Shown: positions 1-10,019 of the stretch, in pieces
Layout of the letters: the number at the start of each line of letters is the position of its first letter
Numbering within the stretch: position 1 is the stretch's first letter
Origin: RPQJ01 sp963696545
GTDB taxonomy: Bacteria; Pseudomonadota; Gammaproteobacteria; Steroidobacterales; Steroidobacteraceae
Reading direction: 5' to 3'
Assembly (NCBI GenBank): GCA_963696545.1
Contig: CAVOKQ010000012.1
Location: forward strand, 186,001-250,000
Length of the DNA stretch: 64,000 nucleotides
The notes under the pieces: model-generated
Told to the model about the DNA's origin: nothing
Database searches by the model: none
The model's input: only the letters and a program-made list of their open reading frames with translations
Translations under genes and position numbers: made by a program

Positions 1-15
1 GTCTGGTGAGGATCG

Positions 16-59
16 CTCGACGCCGGTCGGCCGACAGCGGCCGGGCGTCGAGGTTTTTT
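16..59 (+). terminator. Rho-independent terminator of a gene upstream of the window
   Basis: A perfect 9-bp stem (16-24 with 44-52) encloses a second 5-bp stem (28-32 with 39-43) and is followed directly by a run of six T at 54-59. This is the form of an intrinsic terminator for plus-strand transcription arriving from outside the window. It separates that unseen gene from the FUSC-type gene starting at 171. Confidence 0.75.
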
Positions 60-170
60 ACATATCACGTCGATGCGGCCCAGGATATTCACGTAAGTCA
101 TTGATAGCCCGGTGCCAGCCTGTTGTGGCGCAAATCTTGCAGATTCCCACCACGGGAAGGAACAAATCAA

Positions 171-1092
171 ATGGGCAAGGCTATCGGTGTACTGGCCCTG
201 GTGCTCGGGCCGGCAACGCTCCTGTACCTGGCTGGGTACGTGTCGCAAGCGCACTACGTTGCGCTCGGCGCCGCGCTCGCGGTGCAGATGAGCCTGCTCG
301 CCCGCCCGGTCGCGGGCTTTTCGGTGCTGCTGCCGGTTGCCTACGGTGCGGCGGCCATCACGGCGCAGTCCACCGGCGGCGTCGCCGCACTCATCGTGGC
401 CGTTGCAGCAATCGTCGGGGCCGCAAGTTCACAGGGCCTGCAGCGCGGCCTGCTTGCCGTGCTCGCCGCGACGCTGATCGGGTCGAGCGAGCCCGCGCCT
501 CCTTCGGCCGTGCTGGTCCCCGCGCTGGCCATGCTGGTGGGCAGTTCATACGGCTACCTGCTGGCAGTCACGTCGCTGCGCGACATCATCGTGGATGCGC
601 GTGCCGTGCAGCCGCAGACCGCGCTGAGTTTTGCCGTGCTGCTCGCCGTGCTCGTGACCGTCGCCTGGGTCGCGGCAAGAGCCTTCGGGCTGGCACATGG
701 CTGGTGGGTGCCGATGGCCGTGGCCACCGCAGGCCACCCCGCAATTACCGGATCAGTGCGCCGCTCGCTGCGCGATCCTCGCGGTGACGTTGTTCGGCGC
801 GCTGCTGCTGGTATCTGTCACGGAGTTGAGCGATTCGGCGGTCGTTCGTGCCGTGATGCTCCTTACGCTCGGCCTGCTGCTGTTCAGTGCCGGCCGGGGC
901 CGACGCTGGCTGCGGGCGCTGCTGTTCACGCCGATCCTCGTGCTGCTGGTGAGCCACCCGGGTCATCACCCGCCTACGCTCGAGTACCTGCAGGCCGCTT
1001 TCCTGACGTGCTGCGCGGTGTTCGGCGTTGCGCTGCTCGGCCAGTGGCTGCTCTGGACCATCCGTCCCGACCTCGGCCACGCCCGGGCCTGA
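171..1092 (+). pseudogene. FUSC-family (fusaric acid resistance/aromatic exporter type) membrane protein, frameshifted
   Basis: Translation from ATG 171, with a GGGAAGG ribosome site at 154-160, gives a protein of strings of hydrophobic helices: about five between residues 1 and 130, another before the sequence GWWVPMAVATAGHPAITGS, then a second hydrophobic cluster. The W-x-P-M-A-V-A segment followed by a basic stretch is the usual centre of FUSC/YccS-type efflux proteins. The first half is read in the frame of 171. From about 760-790 the sensible continuation, starting near LAVTLFGALLLV, lies in the +1 frame and ends at 1092. One inserted base (or two lost) explains this. The intact protein would be about 305 residues, shorter than full YccS proteins and closer to stand-alone FUSC domains. 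The substrate cannot be inferred. Whether the break is biological or a sequence error is unknown; six other genes in the window are broken in the same way. Confidence 0.6.
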
Positions 1093-1129
1093 TCCCGGTT
1101 CCACGATCAAGTCATCAATTCTGCCGGGC

Positions 1130-1145
1130 CCGGCCGGCGGGCCGG
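1130..1145. terminator. Possible hairpin between convergent genes
   Basis: A 6-bp GC-only stem (1130-1135 with 1140-1145, loop GGCG) lies between the convergent ends of the FUSC-type gene and the multihaem cytochrome. It is followed by a pyrimidine-rich CCTTTCTCC on the plus strand, not a true T run. The position suits a terminator but the hairpin is short and this DNA is very GC rich, so chance is a real alternative. Confidence 0.3.
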
Positions 1146-1160
1146 CCGTCCTTTCTCCGA

Positions 1161-2960
1161 TCAGTCCCCGCCCGCCGGGCCGTTGTGGCAGTCGTAGCAG
1201 CCGACCGCAGTACCCTGCGCGACCGTTCGCGAGCCCCAGTTCCTTGCTGTTGCGGTGCGGGAGAGGACAGTGCCGCGGAAACTCGTGCCGTGGCATGCCG
1301 CGCAGGCCTGCCGGTTCTGTTTCGCAACGCTGCCGTGGCCGCCCGAGCGCCAGCGCGAGTCGGCGACGACGTGCATGCCGTGCGGACCATTCAGTCCGAG
1401 CGCGAGCGTGCCCGCGCCATGGCAGGTCGTGCATTCGGTGATCGTGCCTGCGTGGCTCTGCAACTGCCGGGCTGCCACGTTGTCGTTGTGCGCGTCGACG
1501 GGATTCGGCCAGATCGCATGCGTGCTGTTGTGGCAACCTTCGCAGGCGATGCCGCCGTGGCCCTTGCTGTAGCGATAGAGCGCGTTCGCATTCTCTGCAA
1601 AGCGTGAACCGGTGGCCTTGCGCGGCGAGGCCGCGGTATCCGATGAATCGAATGCGAGCAGCATGCGGATGCCGTCAGTCGCCATCAGCGACGCGTCCGC
1701 CACCGCAATGTGGCTCGCCGCGTCGCCGGTGTGGCATGACTGGCAGCGGGGCAGGTCGGTCCAGGGGCGGCGCGGCTTGCCGTCGTTGGTTCCGTCGATG
1801 CTGCCGCCGGCCTTGAGCGCTGTCGCACCGCCCACGGCGCTCATGCCGCCATGGCAGTTCTGGCACGTGACGGCGTTCGTCATTGCGCCGCGCAGGCACT
1901 GGGTGCTCTTGCCTGGGTGGCACAGGTAACAGGACTGCGTCTCGGGCGAGGGCGGCACGCCACCTTGCGCGACCCAGCGATCCGCGTAGGGCACGCCAGA
2001 CGCATTCAGCATCTTGTTGCTGTGATACGCGTGCATGGCGGCCGACATCGTCGGCCTGCCAACCTGGGCACCGCTCGGCCCCGTCCCGGCGAGATCCAGC
2101 GCGGCCGAATAGTGACAGCCGGCGCAGAGCACGGGCTTCGACGCCATCAGGGTCGTCCCGATGCGGTTGTCGTGCAGCAGCAGGATGTTTTCGCGCGACT
2201 GGACCTCGAGGTTCGACTGCGCCGACCAGGTAATGCCTCCGCCCTTCGCGGCCACGGCGCCGGTCGCGTGGCAGTCCGAGCACGTTGTTTCCTCGGAAAC
2301 CGGGAGTACCACGTCGAGCATTGCGACGGTCTGCCCCGACGTCTTGTCGGTGGCCGCCAGGTGCATCAGCGGATAGCGATTGATACGGCCCGCGTCATCC
2401 ACCGGAAGAATCGGAATGCCCTCTGCCTTGAACAGCCCGCTTGACGCCTTCCACGCGAAAGCGGTCTGTTCCGGGCTCGTGGCCTCCGCGGGCATGTAGA
2501 GACCCTTCAGGCCCTGGCCAGGCGCGAGGTTTGCTCCATACGTGCGCGCGACGTAGCGCCAGAAGTTCGTCTTGTCCTGGCTGCGGCTGTTCACCGAGCC
2601 GTTCGCATCCGCGATCGCCGTGTAGCGCAGCGTAACGCCGGCATCGTCGATCACCGTGGGCCGGCCGCTGCCGTCGGTGCGCACGACCTGGGCATTGACG
2701 ACGTTGTACGGCGGCAGGATCGAGAAAACGGAAAAGTCCGCGTCGACGCAGTGCATGCCGAGGTCGTTGGTCGCGAGGATCGTGTAGCGAGTGGCCCCGC
2801 TACCGGTTCCACCACCAGTGCCGCCGCCGGTTCCGCCACCCCCCGGGGTCTCACCGCCACCGCCACCGCCACTACCGCCGCCGCAGCCAGTGACCGATAG
2901 CACGAGAGCAAGCAGTACTGCGCCTGAGCGCAGGGCGAGGCGGGCGATTCGTGTTGGCAT
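1161..2960 (-). CDS. Nine-haem c-type cytochrome lipoprotein
   Basis: This 599-residue protein begins with a lipoprotein signal peptide whose lipobox ends VTGC at about residue 26. A low-complexity Gly/Thr linker follows, then about 170 residues without haem motifs. From about residue 228 to the C-terminus there are nine CxxCH haem-binding motifs: CSDCH, CAGCH, CYLCH, CQNCH, CQSCH, CEGCH, CTTCH, CAACH and CYDCH. It should be a lipid-anchored periplasmic or outer-membrane multihaem cytochrome. Scattered histidines could be distal ligands. I do not recognise a named enzyme family; there is no obvious CxxCK or octahaem nitrite or tetrathionate reductase pattern. Candidate roles are electron transfer or a reductase, with denitrification genes 9 kb away. 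It is monocistronic, and the metY-like gene upstream on the same strand is 92 bp away. Confidence 0.8.
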   Translation of the reverse strand: MPTRIARLALRSGAVLLALVLSVTGCGGGSGGGGGGETPGGGGTGGGTGGGTGSGATRYTILATNDLGMHCVDADFSVFSILPPYNVVNAQVVRTDGSGRPTVIDDAGVTLRYTAIADANGSVNSRSQDKTNFWRYVARTYGANLAPGQGLKGLYMPAEATSPEQTAFAWKASSGLFKAEGIPILPVDDAGRINRYPLMHLAATDKTSGQTVAMLDVVLPVSEETTCSDCHATGAVAAKGGGITWSAQSNLEVQSRENILLLHDNRIGTTLMASKPVLCAGCHYSAALDLAGTGPSGAQVGRPTMSAAMHAYHSNKMLNASGVPYADRWVAQGGVPPSPETQSCYLCHPGKSTQCLRGAMTNAVTCQNCHGGMSAVGGATALKAGGSIDGTNDGKPRRPWTDLPRCQSCHTGDAASHIAVADASLMATDGIRMLLAFDSSDTAASPRKATGSRFAENANALYRYSKGHGGIACEGCHNSTHAIWPNPVDAHNDNVAARQLQSHAGTITECTTCHGAGTLALGLNGPHGMHVVADSRWRSGGHGSVAKQNRQACAACHGTSFRGTVLSRTATARNWGSRTVAQGTAVGCYDCHNGPAGGD

Positions 2961-3052
2961 GGCTGGCTCTGTGGTGTGACGTTCTCCTGCAGCGTTAGAC
3001 GGCGTAAGCGCCGCAAATCAATCGCGAGACCCAGTCCAAGCTCGATGTGCAC

Positions 3053-4323
<1,271 letters not shown>

Positions 4324-4553
4324 GGCGGGCCTGCGGGAGCGGTGAAAAAGCCATTCTGCTGCAGCCGGGCCGGGCCTGTCGCTGCGTGAGAACCACGGGG
4401 TATGGCGCAAGATCCCGGTCGTCGCGGTTGCGCTTGACCTGGGTCATGGTGAGGCGTTGTCGACGATCCCACACTGGCGCAGTGAAATCAGCAGAAGGAC
4501 TCCTGCGGGGCCGGAACGCGCGCGTCAAGGTCCGGCGCGAAAGTCCTAAGCCA

Positions 4554-6761
4554 ATGAATCGGCTGGGCTTTGCGGTAATCGTCGCGCTCGCAGCCGCGCG
4601 GGCGTCGGCGCAGGACCCGGTTGCGGCACCGGCCGTCGAACCCCCAGCGGCGCTCGAAACAATCACGGTCTACGCACGCAGGTCGCAGCCGGTGACGCAG
4701 GTCGCCGCTACGGTGACCGTCATTCCGCAGCAGCAGATCGAGCGCTCGCTGGCCGGCGACGTGAAACAGCTCGTGCGCTATGAGCCGGGCTTGAGCGTGC
4801 GCAGTGACCCGTTCCGCTTCGGCCTCGACACTTTCACGGTGCGGGGCATGACCGGCAACCGCGTGGCCGTCGAGATCGACGGCATCCCGTCGGCCGGCGG
4901 CTTCACGATCGGCAGCTTCTCGGATTCCGGTCGCAGCTTCGTCGACCTCGCGTTCGTCCGGAACGTGCAGGTGCTGCGGGGACCGGCGTCCTCGCTCTAT
5001 GGCAGCGATGCGATCGGTGGCGTGGTCGCGATGACCACGGTGTCCGCGAGCGACCTGCTCCGAGAGGGCGGGGCAGCAAGCGTCCGCACGGAGGCCGGCT
5101 ACTCGAGCGACGATGACGGTTGGCACGCAGTCGCAATCGGTGCGGCGCGCCTTGGGCAGGCCGACCTGATGCTGGGCTACGTGCACCGGCAGGGTAACGA
5201 GCTCGACACCGCCGCAGACGTTCCGCCGGACCCGCGCGATTACCATGCGGATTCGGTGCTCGCGAAGATCGAGCTCGATTCCGTGCCGGGCGGTCCGCTG
5301 ACGCTGACCGTCGAGGGCGGCAAGCTTGCGCAGAAGACCGACGTGAATGCGTTCGAGGGACTGGCGGGCAGCCGCTTCGTCAATACGATCGCTCTGAGCG
5401 GCGACGACTCCGGTTCACGATTCCGCGCCAGCGCGGCTCAGCAGGTCGATGCAACGGCGGCCTTCGACTCCGCCGACTGGCGCGTGTACTGGCAGGGAAC
5501 CGATGCGGACCAGGACACGTTCGAGCAGCGCAAGGCTATTCCGCCGCGGACGCCCCCGGTGCAGCTGGACAGGAGTTTCAACCTCCAGGACCGTACGCTC
5601 GGCGTCGAGTTCACGGCCGTGAAGGATGTCGAGCGCGCCGGCCTGGCCCACGACTTCGTGTACGGGATGGAGATCGAGGGTACGCGCCTCGAGGAATTGC
5701 GCAACGGCACGCAGACCAACCTGGTCACCGGCGCGACGACGAAGACGATTCTCGGCGAGACGTTTCCGCTGCGCGACTTCCCCGTCTCTGACGTCACGGA
5801 GGCGGGTGCATTCGTGCAGGACGAGATCCGCTTCGCCGGTGGAGCGTGGACGCTGATCCCGGCGCTGCGGGCCGACTACTACAAGTTGTCGCCAAAGGCG
5901 GACGCGCTGTACCGTGAGGACAACCCGCGGCTGTCCGTCGTCGGGCTTGAGGACTGGTCGGTGTCGCCGAAGCTCGGCGTCATCCGCAGTCTCGGCGAGG
6001 CGGCCTCGGCCTACTTCCAGTATTCCCACGGCTTCCGCGCGCCGCCTCCGGAGGATGTGAACATCGGGCTCGACCTGCCGCTGCTGAACATTCGCGCGAT
6101 TCCGAACCCGGACCTGAAGCCCGAGACGAGCAATGGCTACGAACTCGGCATGCGTTGGAACGACCCGCAGCTGTCGCTCACGGCAAGCGGTTTCTGGAGC
6201 GATTACGACGACTTCATCGAGTCGAAAGTGAACCTGGGCAAGGACCCGGGGACAGGCGTGACGCTGTTTCAGTCGCAGAACGTCGCGCGAGCGCGCATCT
6301 ACGGCGTGGAGTTGTCCGCCGTCGCACGACTGGGTGCGTGGGCGACGTCACTCGAGGGCTGGACGACGCAGCTCGCCGCGGCCTATGCGAAGGGCGAGGA
6401 CTTCGAGCGCGATGCGCCGCTCAACTCGGTCGATCCGGCAAGCGGAGTGTTGTCGCTGCGATACGACGCGCCGACCGCCCGTTGGGGCGGCGAACTGGTG
6501 ACGACTGTGGTCGCGCCCAAGCGCGAGGTCGATCGAAGTCGCGTCGATCTCTACCGTACGAGTTCCTGGTACACGCTCGACCTGCTTGGTCACGTCGATC
6601 TGGGTCGCGGCTTGTGGCTGGCGTTCGGCGTCTTCAACATGACCGACCAGGCCTACTTCGAGTGGGCCGACGTTCGTGGCCGGCCCGTCGGCGACCCGCT
6701 GATCCCGTACTACACGCACCCCGGGCGCAACGTCTCGGTGACGCTGCACTGGCGCAACTAG
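4554..6761 (+). CDS. TonB-dependent haem/haemoglobin-type outer membrane receptor
   Basis: The chosen start is ATG 4554, because it gives a clean signal peptide, MNRLGFAVIVALAAARASA, cleaved before QDP. The open frame extends further upstream without family similarity. A TonB-box-like ETITVYARR follows at about residue 37. A plug domain runs to about residue 160 (VLRGPASSLYGSDAIGGVV) and a 22-strand barrel continues to residue 735. The sequence FRAPPPEDVN, followed by IPNPDLKPETSNGYELGMR, is characteristic of the haemoglobin/transferrin/lactoferrin receptor family, so haem or haem-protein uptake is the best guess. The last residue is Asn after HWR rather than the usual Phe. There is no neighbouring haem ABC transporter or TonB/ExbBD in the window. 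The gene converges on the fibre operon with a 33-bp gap. Confidence 0.85.
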   Translation: MNRLGFAVIVALAAARASAQDPVAAPAVEPPAALETITVYARRSQPVTQVAATVTVIPQQQIERSLAGDVKQLVRYEPGLSVRSDPFRFGLDTFTVRGMTGNRVAVEIDGIPSAGGFTIGSFSDSGRSFVDLAFVRNVQVLRGPASSLYGSDAIGGVVAMTTVSASDLLREGGAASVRTEAGYSSDDDGWHAVAIGAARLGQADLMLGYVHRQGNELDTAADVPPDPRDYHADSVLAKIELDSVPGGPLTLTVEGGKLAQKTDVNAFEGLAGSRFVNTIALSGDDSGSRFRASAAQQVDATAAFDSADWRVYWQGTDADQDTFEQRKAIPPRTPPVQLDRSFNLQDRTLGVEFTAVKDVERAGLAHDFVYGMEIEGTRLEELRNGTQTNLVTGATTKTILGETFPLRDFPVSDVTEAGAFVQDEIRFAGGAWTLIPALRADYYKLSPKADALYREDNPRLSVVGLEDWSVSPKLGVIRSLGEAASAYFQYSHGFRAPPPEDVNIGLDLPLLNIRAIPNPDLKPETSNGYELGMRWNDPQLSLTASGFWSDYDDFIESKVNLGKDPGTGVTLFQSQNVARARIYGVELSAVARLGAWATSLEGWTTQLAAAYAKGEDFERDAPLNSVDPASGVLSLRYDAPTARWGGELVTTVVAPKREVDRSRVDLYRTSSWYTLDLLGHVDLGRGLWLAFGVFNMTDQAYFEWADVRGRPVGDPLIPYYTHPGRNVSVTLHWRN

Positions 6762-6794
6762 TGCCGATCGTTGCGGCGTACCGACGCGGCGCGC

Positions 6795-8744
6795 TCAACG
6801 AGTGCGGCGGGCTGGAATCTCGACGCGCGTGTCGTCGCGCACAGCCACGCGCACGTCGATGCGGTCGCCCGGCACGGTCCATGGCAGCGGAAGGTTGTCC
6901 GGAATCACGGTCAGGAAGTGACCGGCGACGGCGACGGACGGGAAGAGGAACCGACCTTCGGAGTCCGTCCGCGCAGCGAAGCGGCCGTCGAGCAGCACCA
7001 CCACGTTCGGGGCGCCCGTCTCGCCTGCGTCCATGCGCCCATTGTCGTTGGCGTCGAGGTAGATCACGCCCGAGATGCTGCCCGAGCCGCGGCTCGCCGG
7101 TCCGCCCAACGGCGCATTCCGCGAGCCCGCCTGCCAGTCGTAGCGCAGCGTGACGTAGTAGCCGCTGTCGTCCAAGTTCTGCTCGACGAAGTTCCCGGGG
7201 CCGGGTATCGGCAACGGCGCGACAATTGGCAGGCGGCCGTCCAGGTGATTCTCGTAGTAACTGGCGCTCAGCATCCAGCCGGGCGCAAACGACCAGTTGA
7301 GCGCCACGTTTGCCATCAGGTCGTCCGATGCGGCGTCGCCGAAGGCCTTGTCATAGCGCACGTTCGCGTCGAGTGACAGATTGCGAGCGATGTCCCCGCC
7401 ACCGTTGATCGCAAAGCCCAGTGCATCGGTCGTGTAGTACTCGAGTTCGGCGCGGCTCGCGATCAGGGCCGTTGTGAGACGTCGTCCGGCCTGTACGTTC
7501 CAGGTCTGGTCCAGCGTCAGCTGCGCGCCCCAGCGGTCCTCGTCGCGTCCGTAGTCGACCTGGCTGCGACCGAGGCCCCAGCGGTTCTGCCGGTCGACAT
7601 AGACGAACGCCGACCAGGCGTCGGTCGGGCCCTCGCGCATGTTGCCGCCGCCGCCGACGCCCAGGCCTGCGCGATACTGGTGGCGCACGTCGCCGGTCAA
7701 GTAGACAGTTGGTGACCGGTCGCCCGACGTCGGCTCGATGTAGTCGACTCCGCCGTTCAGCATCCAGCGCCGGTCCTGGTAGGACGCGCGGTAGTAGCCG
7801 CCCTGCATGTCGCTCGACAGCGGCTGGTTACCCCACGTCAGGTTCGAGCCGAGCACGAACGCTCCCGCGTTGTGCCACAGCCGATCGCTGCGGATCGCGG
7901 CGTCGAGCCACGCACCACTGCGATGCGTGTCGCCGTTGGTGACGCTGTCGATGATGTTGACCTGCGCCCGCGCATCGGCGGCAGACCACGCCAGGGCGCC
8001 GTACCATGACTGTGCGGACAGCCGCCCGGTTTCGGATCCGCTGCCGATGCTGAGGTCCACGTCGCTCACGTCCACCATCTGCAGCGCGGCCGACCATCGG
8101 GCCGAGGCATTCCACTGCAGGCCACCGGTCGCGAGGCGGCCTCCCAGGCTCTCGAACGCCGGCACGTAGACGCCAGTGAACAGGCCCGGCTGGCCGGCGG
8201 CCGCGTACACGGCCAGGTCGCCGTCGTGGATCCACTCGCTGGAAAGTCCGCCCGTTGGGATGGTCGGTACGAAGAACCGGTATTGGCGCCGCGACAGGTC
8301 GGCGGCCGGCGTGTTGAAGACGCCTAGCGCATTGTTGACCGACCAGCCGCCGTCCACCGGCAGGCCGCGCTGCAGCAGCGTGAACAGGCCACCTGAGCCG
8401 AAGCCGTAGCTGTCGGACGCGCGCCAGTTCGCATCGAGCGTGAAGGCGCCGTAGTCCGGCGTGTCGAGCATTCCGCCGACGCGGATACCGCTCTCGTCCG
8501 AGTCGTACTCGTCGCGCGACAGGCCGCTGGTCGTGAGCTGGATGCCGAATGAGCGCGGCCACCCCTCCGGGTCGTTGCCCGCGAAGCCATCCGTAACGAT
8601 ATCCGGGCTGAGCCGGCCGCCGTCGATCAGGCGGTCCGCGTAGCCCCCGGGCGCCACGGGCCCGCCCGATGTCGGTTCGTTACTGCTCGCGACGCTCGCA
8701 AGCAGCAGCAGCCACCCGCCGGTGATTGCCGCACGCCGCTTCAC
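6795..8744 (-). CDS. Outer-membrane beta-barrel, usher-like, with C-terminal SdrD B-like domain
   Basis: The start is taken as GTG 8744, which overlaps the TGA stop of the chaperone-like gene in a GTGA junction and gives signal peptide VKRRAAITGGWLLLLASVAS. The 649-residue protein is rich in alternating strands from about residue 50 to 555, with many W/Y girdle residues, and looks like a large barrel. A compact domain with SISGVIYLDANDNGRMDAGE, typical of SdrD B-like or carboxypeptidase-regulatory Ig folds, lies at about residues 565-630. Such a domain could act as a plug or periplasmic gate. It is the last gene of an operon encoding two secreted subunits, a small exported protein and a periplasmic chaperone-like protein, so it is inferred to export or assemble them. 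It has no obvious full-length similarity to FimD-type ushers that I can recognise. A porin or a surface-layer anchor are alternatives. Confidence 0.6.
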   Translation of the reverse strand: MKRRAAITGGWLLLLASVASSNEPTSGGPVAPGGYADRLIDGGRLSPDIVTDGFAGNDPEGWPRSFGIQLTTSGLSRDEYDSDESGIRVGGMLDTPDYGAFTLDANWRASDSYGFGSGGLFTLLQRGLPVDGGWSVNNALGVFNTPAADLSRRQYRFFVPTIPTGGLSSEWIHDGDLAVYAAAGQPGLFTGVYVPAFESLGGRLATGGLQWNASARWSAALQMVDVSDVDLSIGSGSETGRLSAQSWYGALAWSAADARAQVNIIDSVTNGDTHRSGAWLDAAIRSDRLWHNAGAFVLGSNLTWGNQPLSSDMQGGYYRASYQDRRWMLNGGVDYIEPTSGDRSPTVYLTGDVRHQYRAGLGVGGGGNMREGPTDAWSAFVYVDRQNRWGLGRSQVDYGRDEDRWGAQLTLDQTWNVQAGRRLTTALIASRAELEYYTTDALGFAINGGGDIARNLSLDANVRYDKAFGDAASDDLMANVALNWSFAPGWMLSASYYENHLDGRLPIVAPLPIPGPGNFVEQNLDDSGYYVTLRYDWQAGSRNAPLGGPASRGSGSISGVIYLDANDNGRMDAGETGAPNVVVLLDGRFAARTDSEGRFLFPSVAVAGHFLTVIPDNLPLPWTVPGDRIDVRVAVRDDTRVEIPARRTR

Positions 8745-9544
8745 CGCTCGAACAACTGGTCGAACTTGATGCGGGAGCGATCGCCCCATTCGAGCTCGCC
8801 CCGTATACGCACCGGGTAGGCGATGTCCGCGACCTCCGTGTCGCCGACGGACGCAGTGAGCGGGATCGCGCGTGTCTCGCCGGGCAGGATCGGCAGCGTC
8901 GAGGGAGTAAACTCGAGCCTGCGCCCCGACGCGTCCACGCCGTCCAGGTAGCCGCTCAGGCGCCCGTGTGCGTTGCCCGTGTTCGCGACGCGGAGCACGG
9001 GCATGGACCGGCCATTAACCTCCTCGACCGATGCCGAGGTGATGTGCAGGTCGGGCAGGGTACCGCCGACGCTGGCGTACACGATCACACCGATGCGCCC
9101 GGCCACCGGCACGTCGAGCCCGCCTGCCGTACGCACCGCCTGTTCCTCGCCCTCGATCAGCAATGCGAAGCGACATTCGCCGGCCGGCTCACCCGCGGGC
9201 GGCTGCACCTCGAAACGGAATCGATAGCGGCCGCCACCGGGCAACTTGATCTCGCGTTGCTCGATCGCGACCCACGGCCGGCAGCTGCCCGGAGTGAGGT
9301 CCTCCGCGAACGTGACACTGCCGTCCGCGGCGATCGTCCAGTCGGCGGTGCGGATACGGTAGGTAGCCGGCCTCGAATCCGCGTTCGTGATCTCGACGAC
9401 CTGTCGCGAAACCTCGCCGGGCCTGGTCGCGATCTCGAAGCGCGGCGGCGATACGACGGCCGCAAACCCCTGGGCGCCTGCCGTCACCGGCAGCACGGCA
9501 AGTGTGAGCAGCATCAGCAGCATTGGCGTGCGCGTGGCGACCAT
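8741..9544 (-). CDS. Periplasmic chaperone-like protein with Ig-fold, secreted-subunit operon
   Basis: The start ATG 9544 lies 4 bp after the stop of the preceding gene and gives signal peptide MVATRTPMLLMLLTLAVLPV with cleavage after TAGA. The mature protein (about 243 residues) opens FAAVVSPPRFEIATRPGE and continues RQVVEITNADSRPATYRIRT, the pattern of the first Ig domain of pilus chaperones and related DUF916-like proteins. Two Cys (SCRPW and ECRFALL, about residues 100 and 138) could form a disulfide. A second beta domain starts near residue 165 and has VLRVANTGNAHGRLSGYLDG. It should bind subunits in the periplasm and hand them to the barrel protein encoded next. It lacks the classical FGS/FGL chaperone signature as far as I can see, so this is a functional inference from fold and neighbourhood. 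Confidence 0.6.
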   Translation of the reverse strand: MVATRTPMLLMLLTLAVLPVTAGAQGFAAVVSPPRFEIATRPGEVSRQVVEITNADSRPATYRIRTADWTIAADGSVTFAEDLTPGSCRPWVAIEQREIKLPGGGRYRFRFEVQPPAGEPAGECRFALLIEGEEQAVRTAGGLDVPVAGRIGVIVYASVGGTLPDLHITSASVEEVNGRSMPVLRVANTGNAHGRLSGYLDGVDASGRRLEFTPSTLPILPGETRAIPLTASVGDTEVADIAYPVRIRGELEWGDRSRIKFDQLFER

Positions 9545-9548
9545 GGAA

Positions 9549-10019
9549 TCAGTCCGTATCGAGTTCGAAATGGAAATCGAGCCGCTGCAGGCCGTCGAGC
9601 CGCGCACCGTCGGCCTCGATGCGCAGCAGCAGCGTCTCGTCCAGCGCAGGGCTCGAGATCTGGCCGGAGTAGACGAGCACGCGCTGCCCCGGACGAATCT
9701 CGCCCGGCAGCAGGCGGCCTTGCGTCCTCCAGGATGCGCGCACCGGCGTCGTTCCCTGCTCGGGCAGCACGAGGTAGAGCCTCGCGTTCTGGTTCAGCCA
9801 TTGCGCCAGGTTCAGGCGCACGGCGATGCCGACCGTGCCTTCGAGCACATCTTCGCGCGAGCGCGTGGGAGCCAGGTTCCGCCAGCGCAGCACCGCGGTG
9901 GACTCGATCGGGAGCGTGGCGCTGTCGTCGACGCGGTAGGTGGCGGCAGCGACCGGCGACGACACCAGCGTGGCGAGTACAGCCGCACACATCAGGGCGA
10001 TCGGTGCGGCTGCTCTCAT
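9549..10019 (-). CDS. Small exported protein of the fibre operon, unknown
   Basis: This 156-residue protein carries a signal peptide of about 25 residues ending VAAA before TYRVDDSATLP. The mature part is beta-rich with no cysteines, no membrane segment and no motif I recognise. A middle section, AQWLNQNARLYLVLPEQ, suggests an amphipathic helix or strand pair. The start overlaps the stop of the second subunit gene by ATGA (start 10019, stop from 10016), so it is translated with that gene. It sits between subunits and chaperone, the usual place for minor or tip subunits, periplasmic helpers or initiators in fibre operons. Which of these it is cannot be decided from sequence. Confidence 0.6.
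   Translation of the reverse strand: MRAAAPIALMCAAVLATLVSSPVAAATYRVDDSATLPIESTAVLRWRNLAPTRSREDVLEGTVGIAVRLNLAQWLNQNARLYLVLPEQGTTPVRASWRTQGRLLPGEIRPGQRVLVYSGQISSPALDETLLLRIEADGARLDGLQRLDFHFELDTD

Noticed and set aside
4386..4553. Upstream extension of the TonB receptor
   Set aside because: It would place 56 charged residues before the signal peptide; ATG 4554 starts a normal signal.
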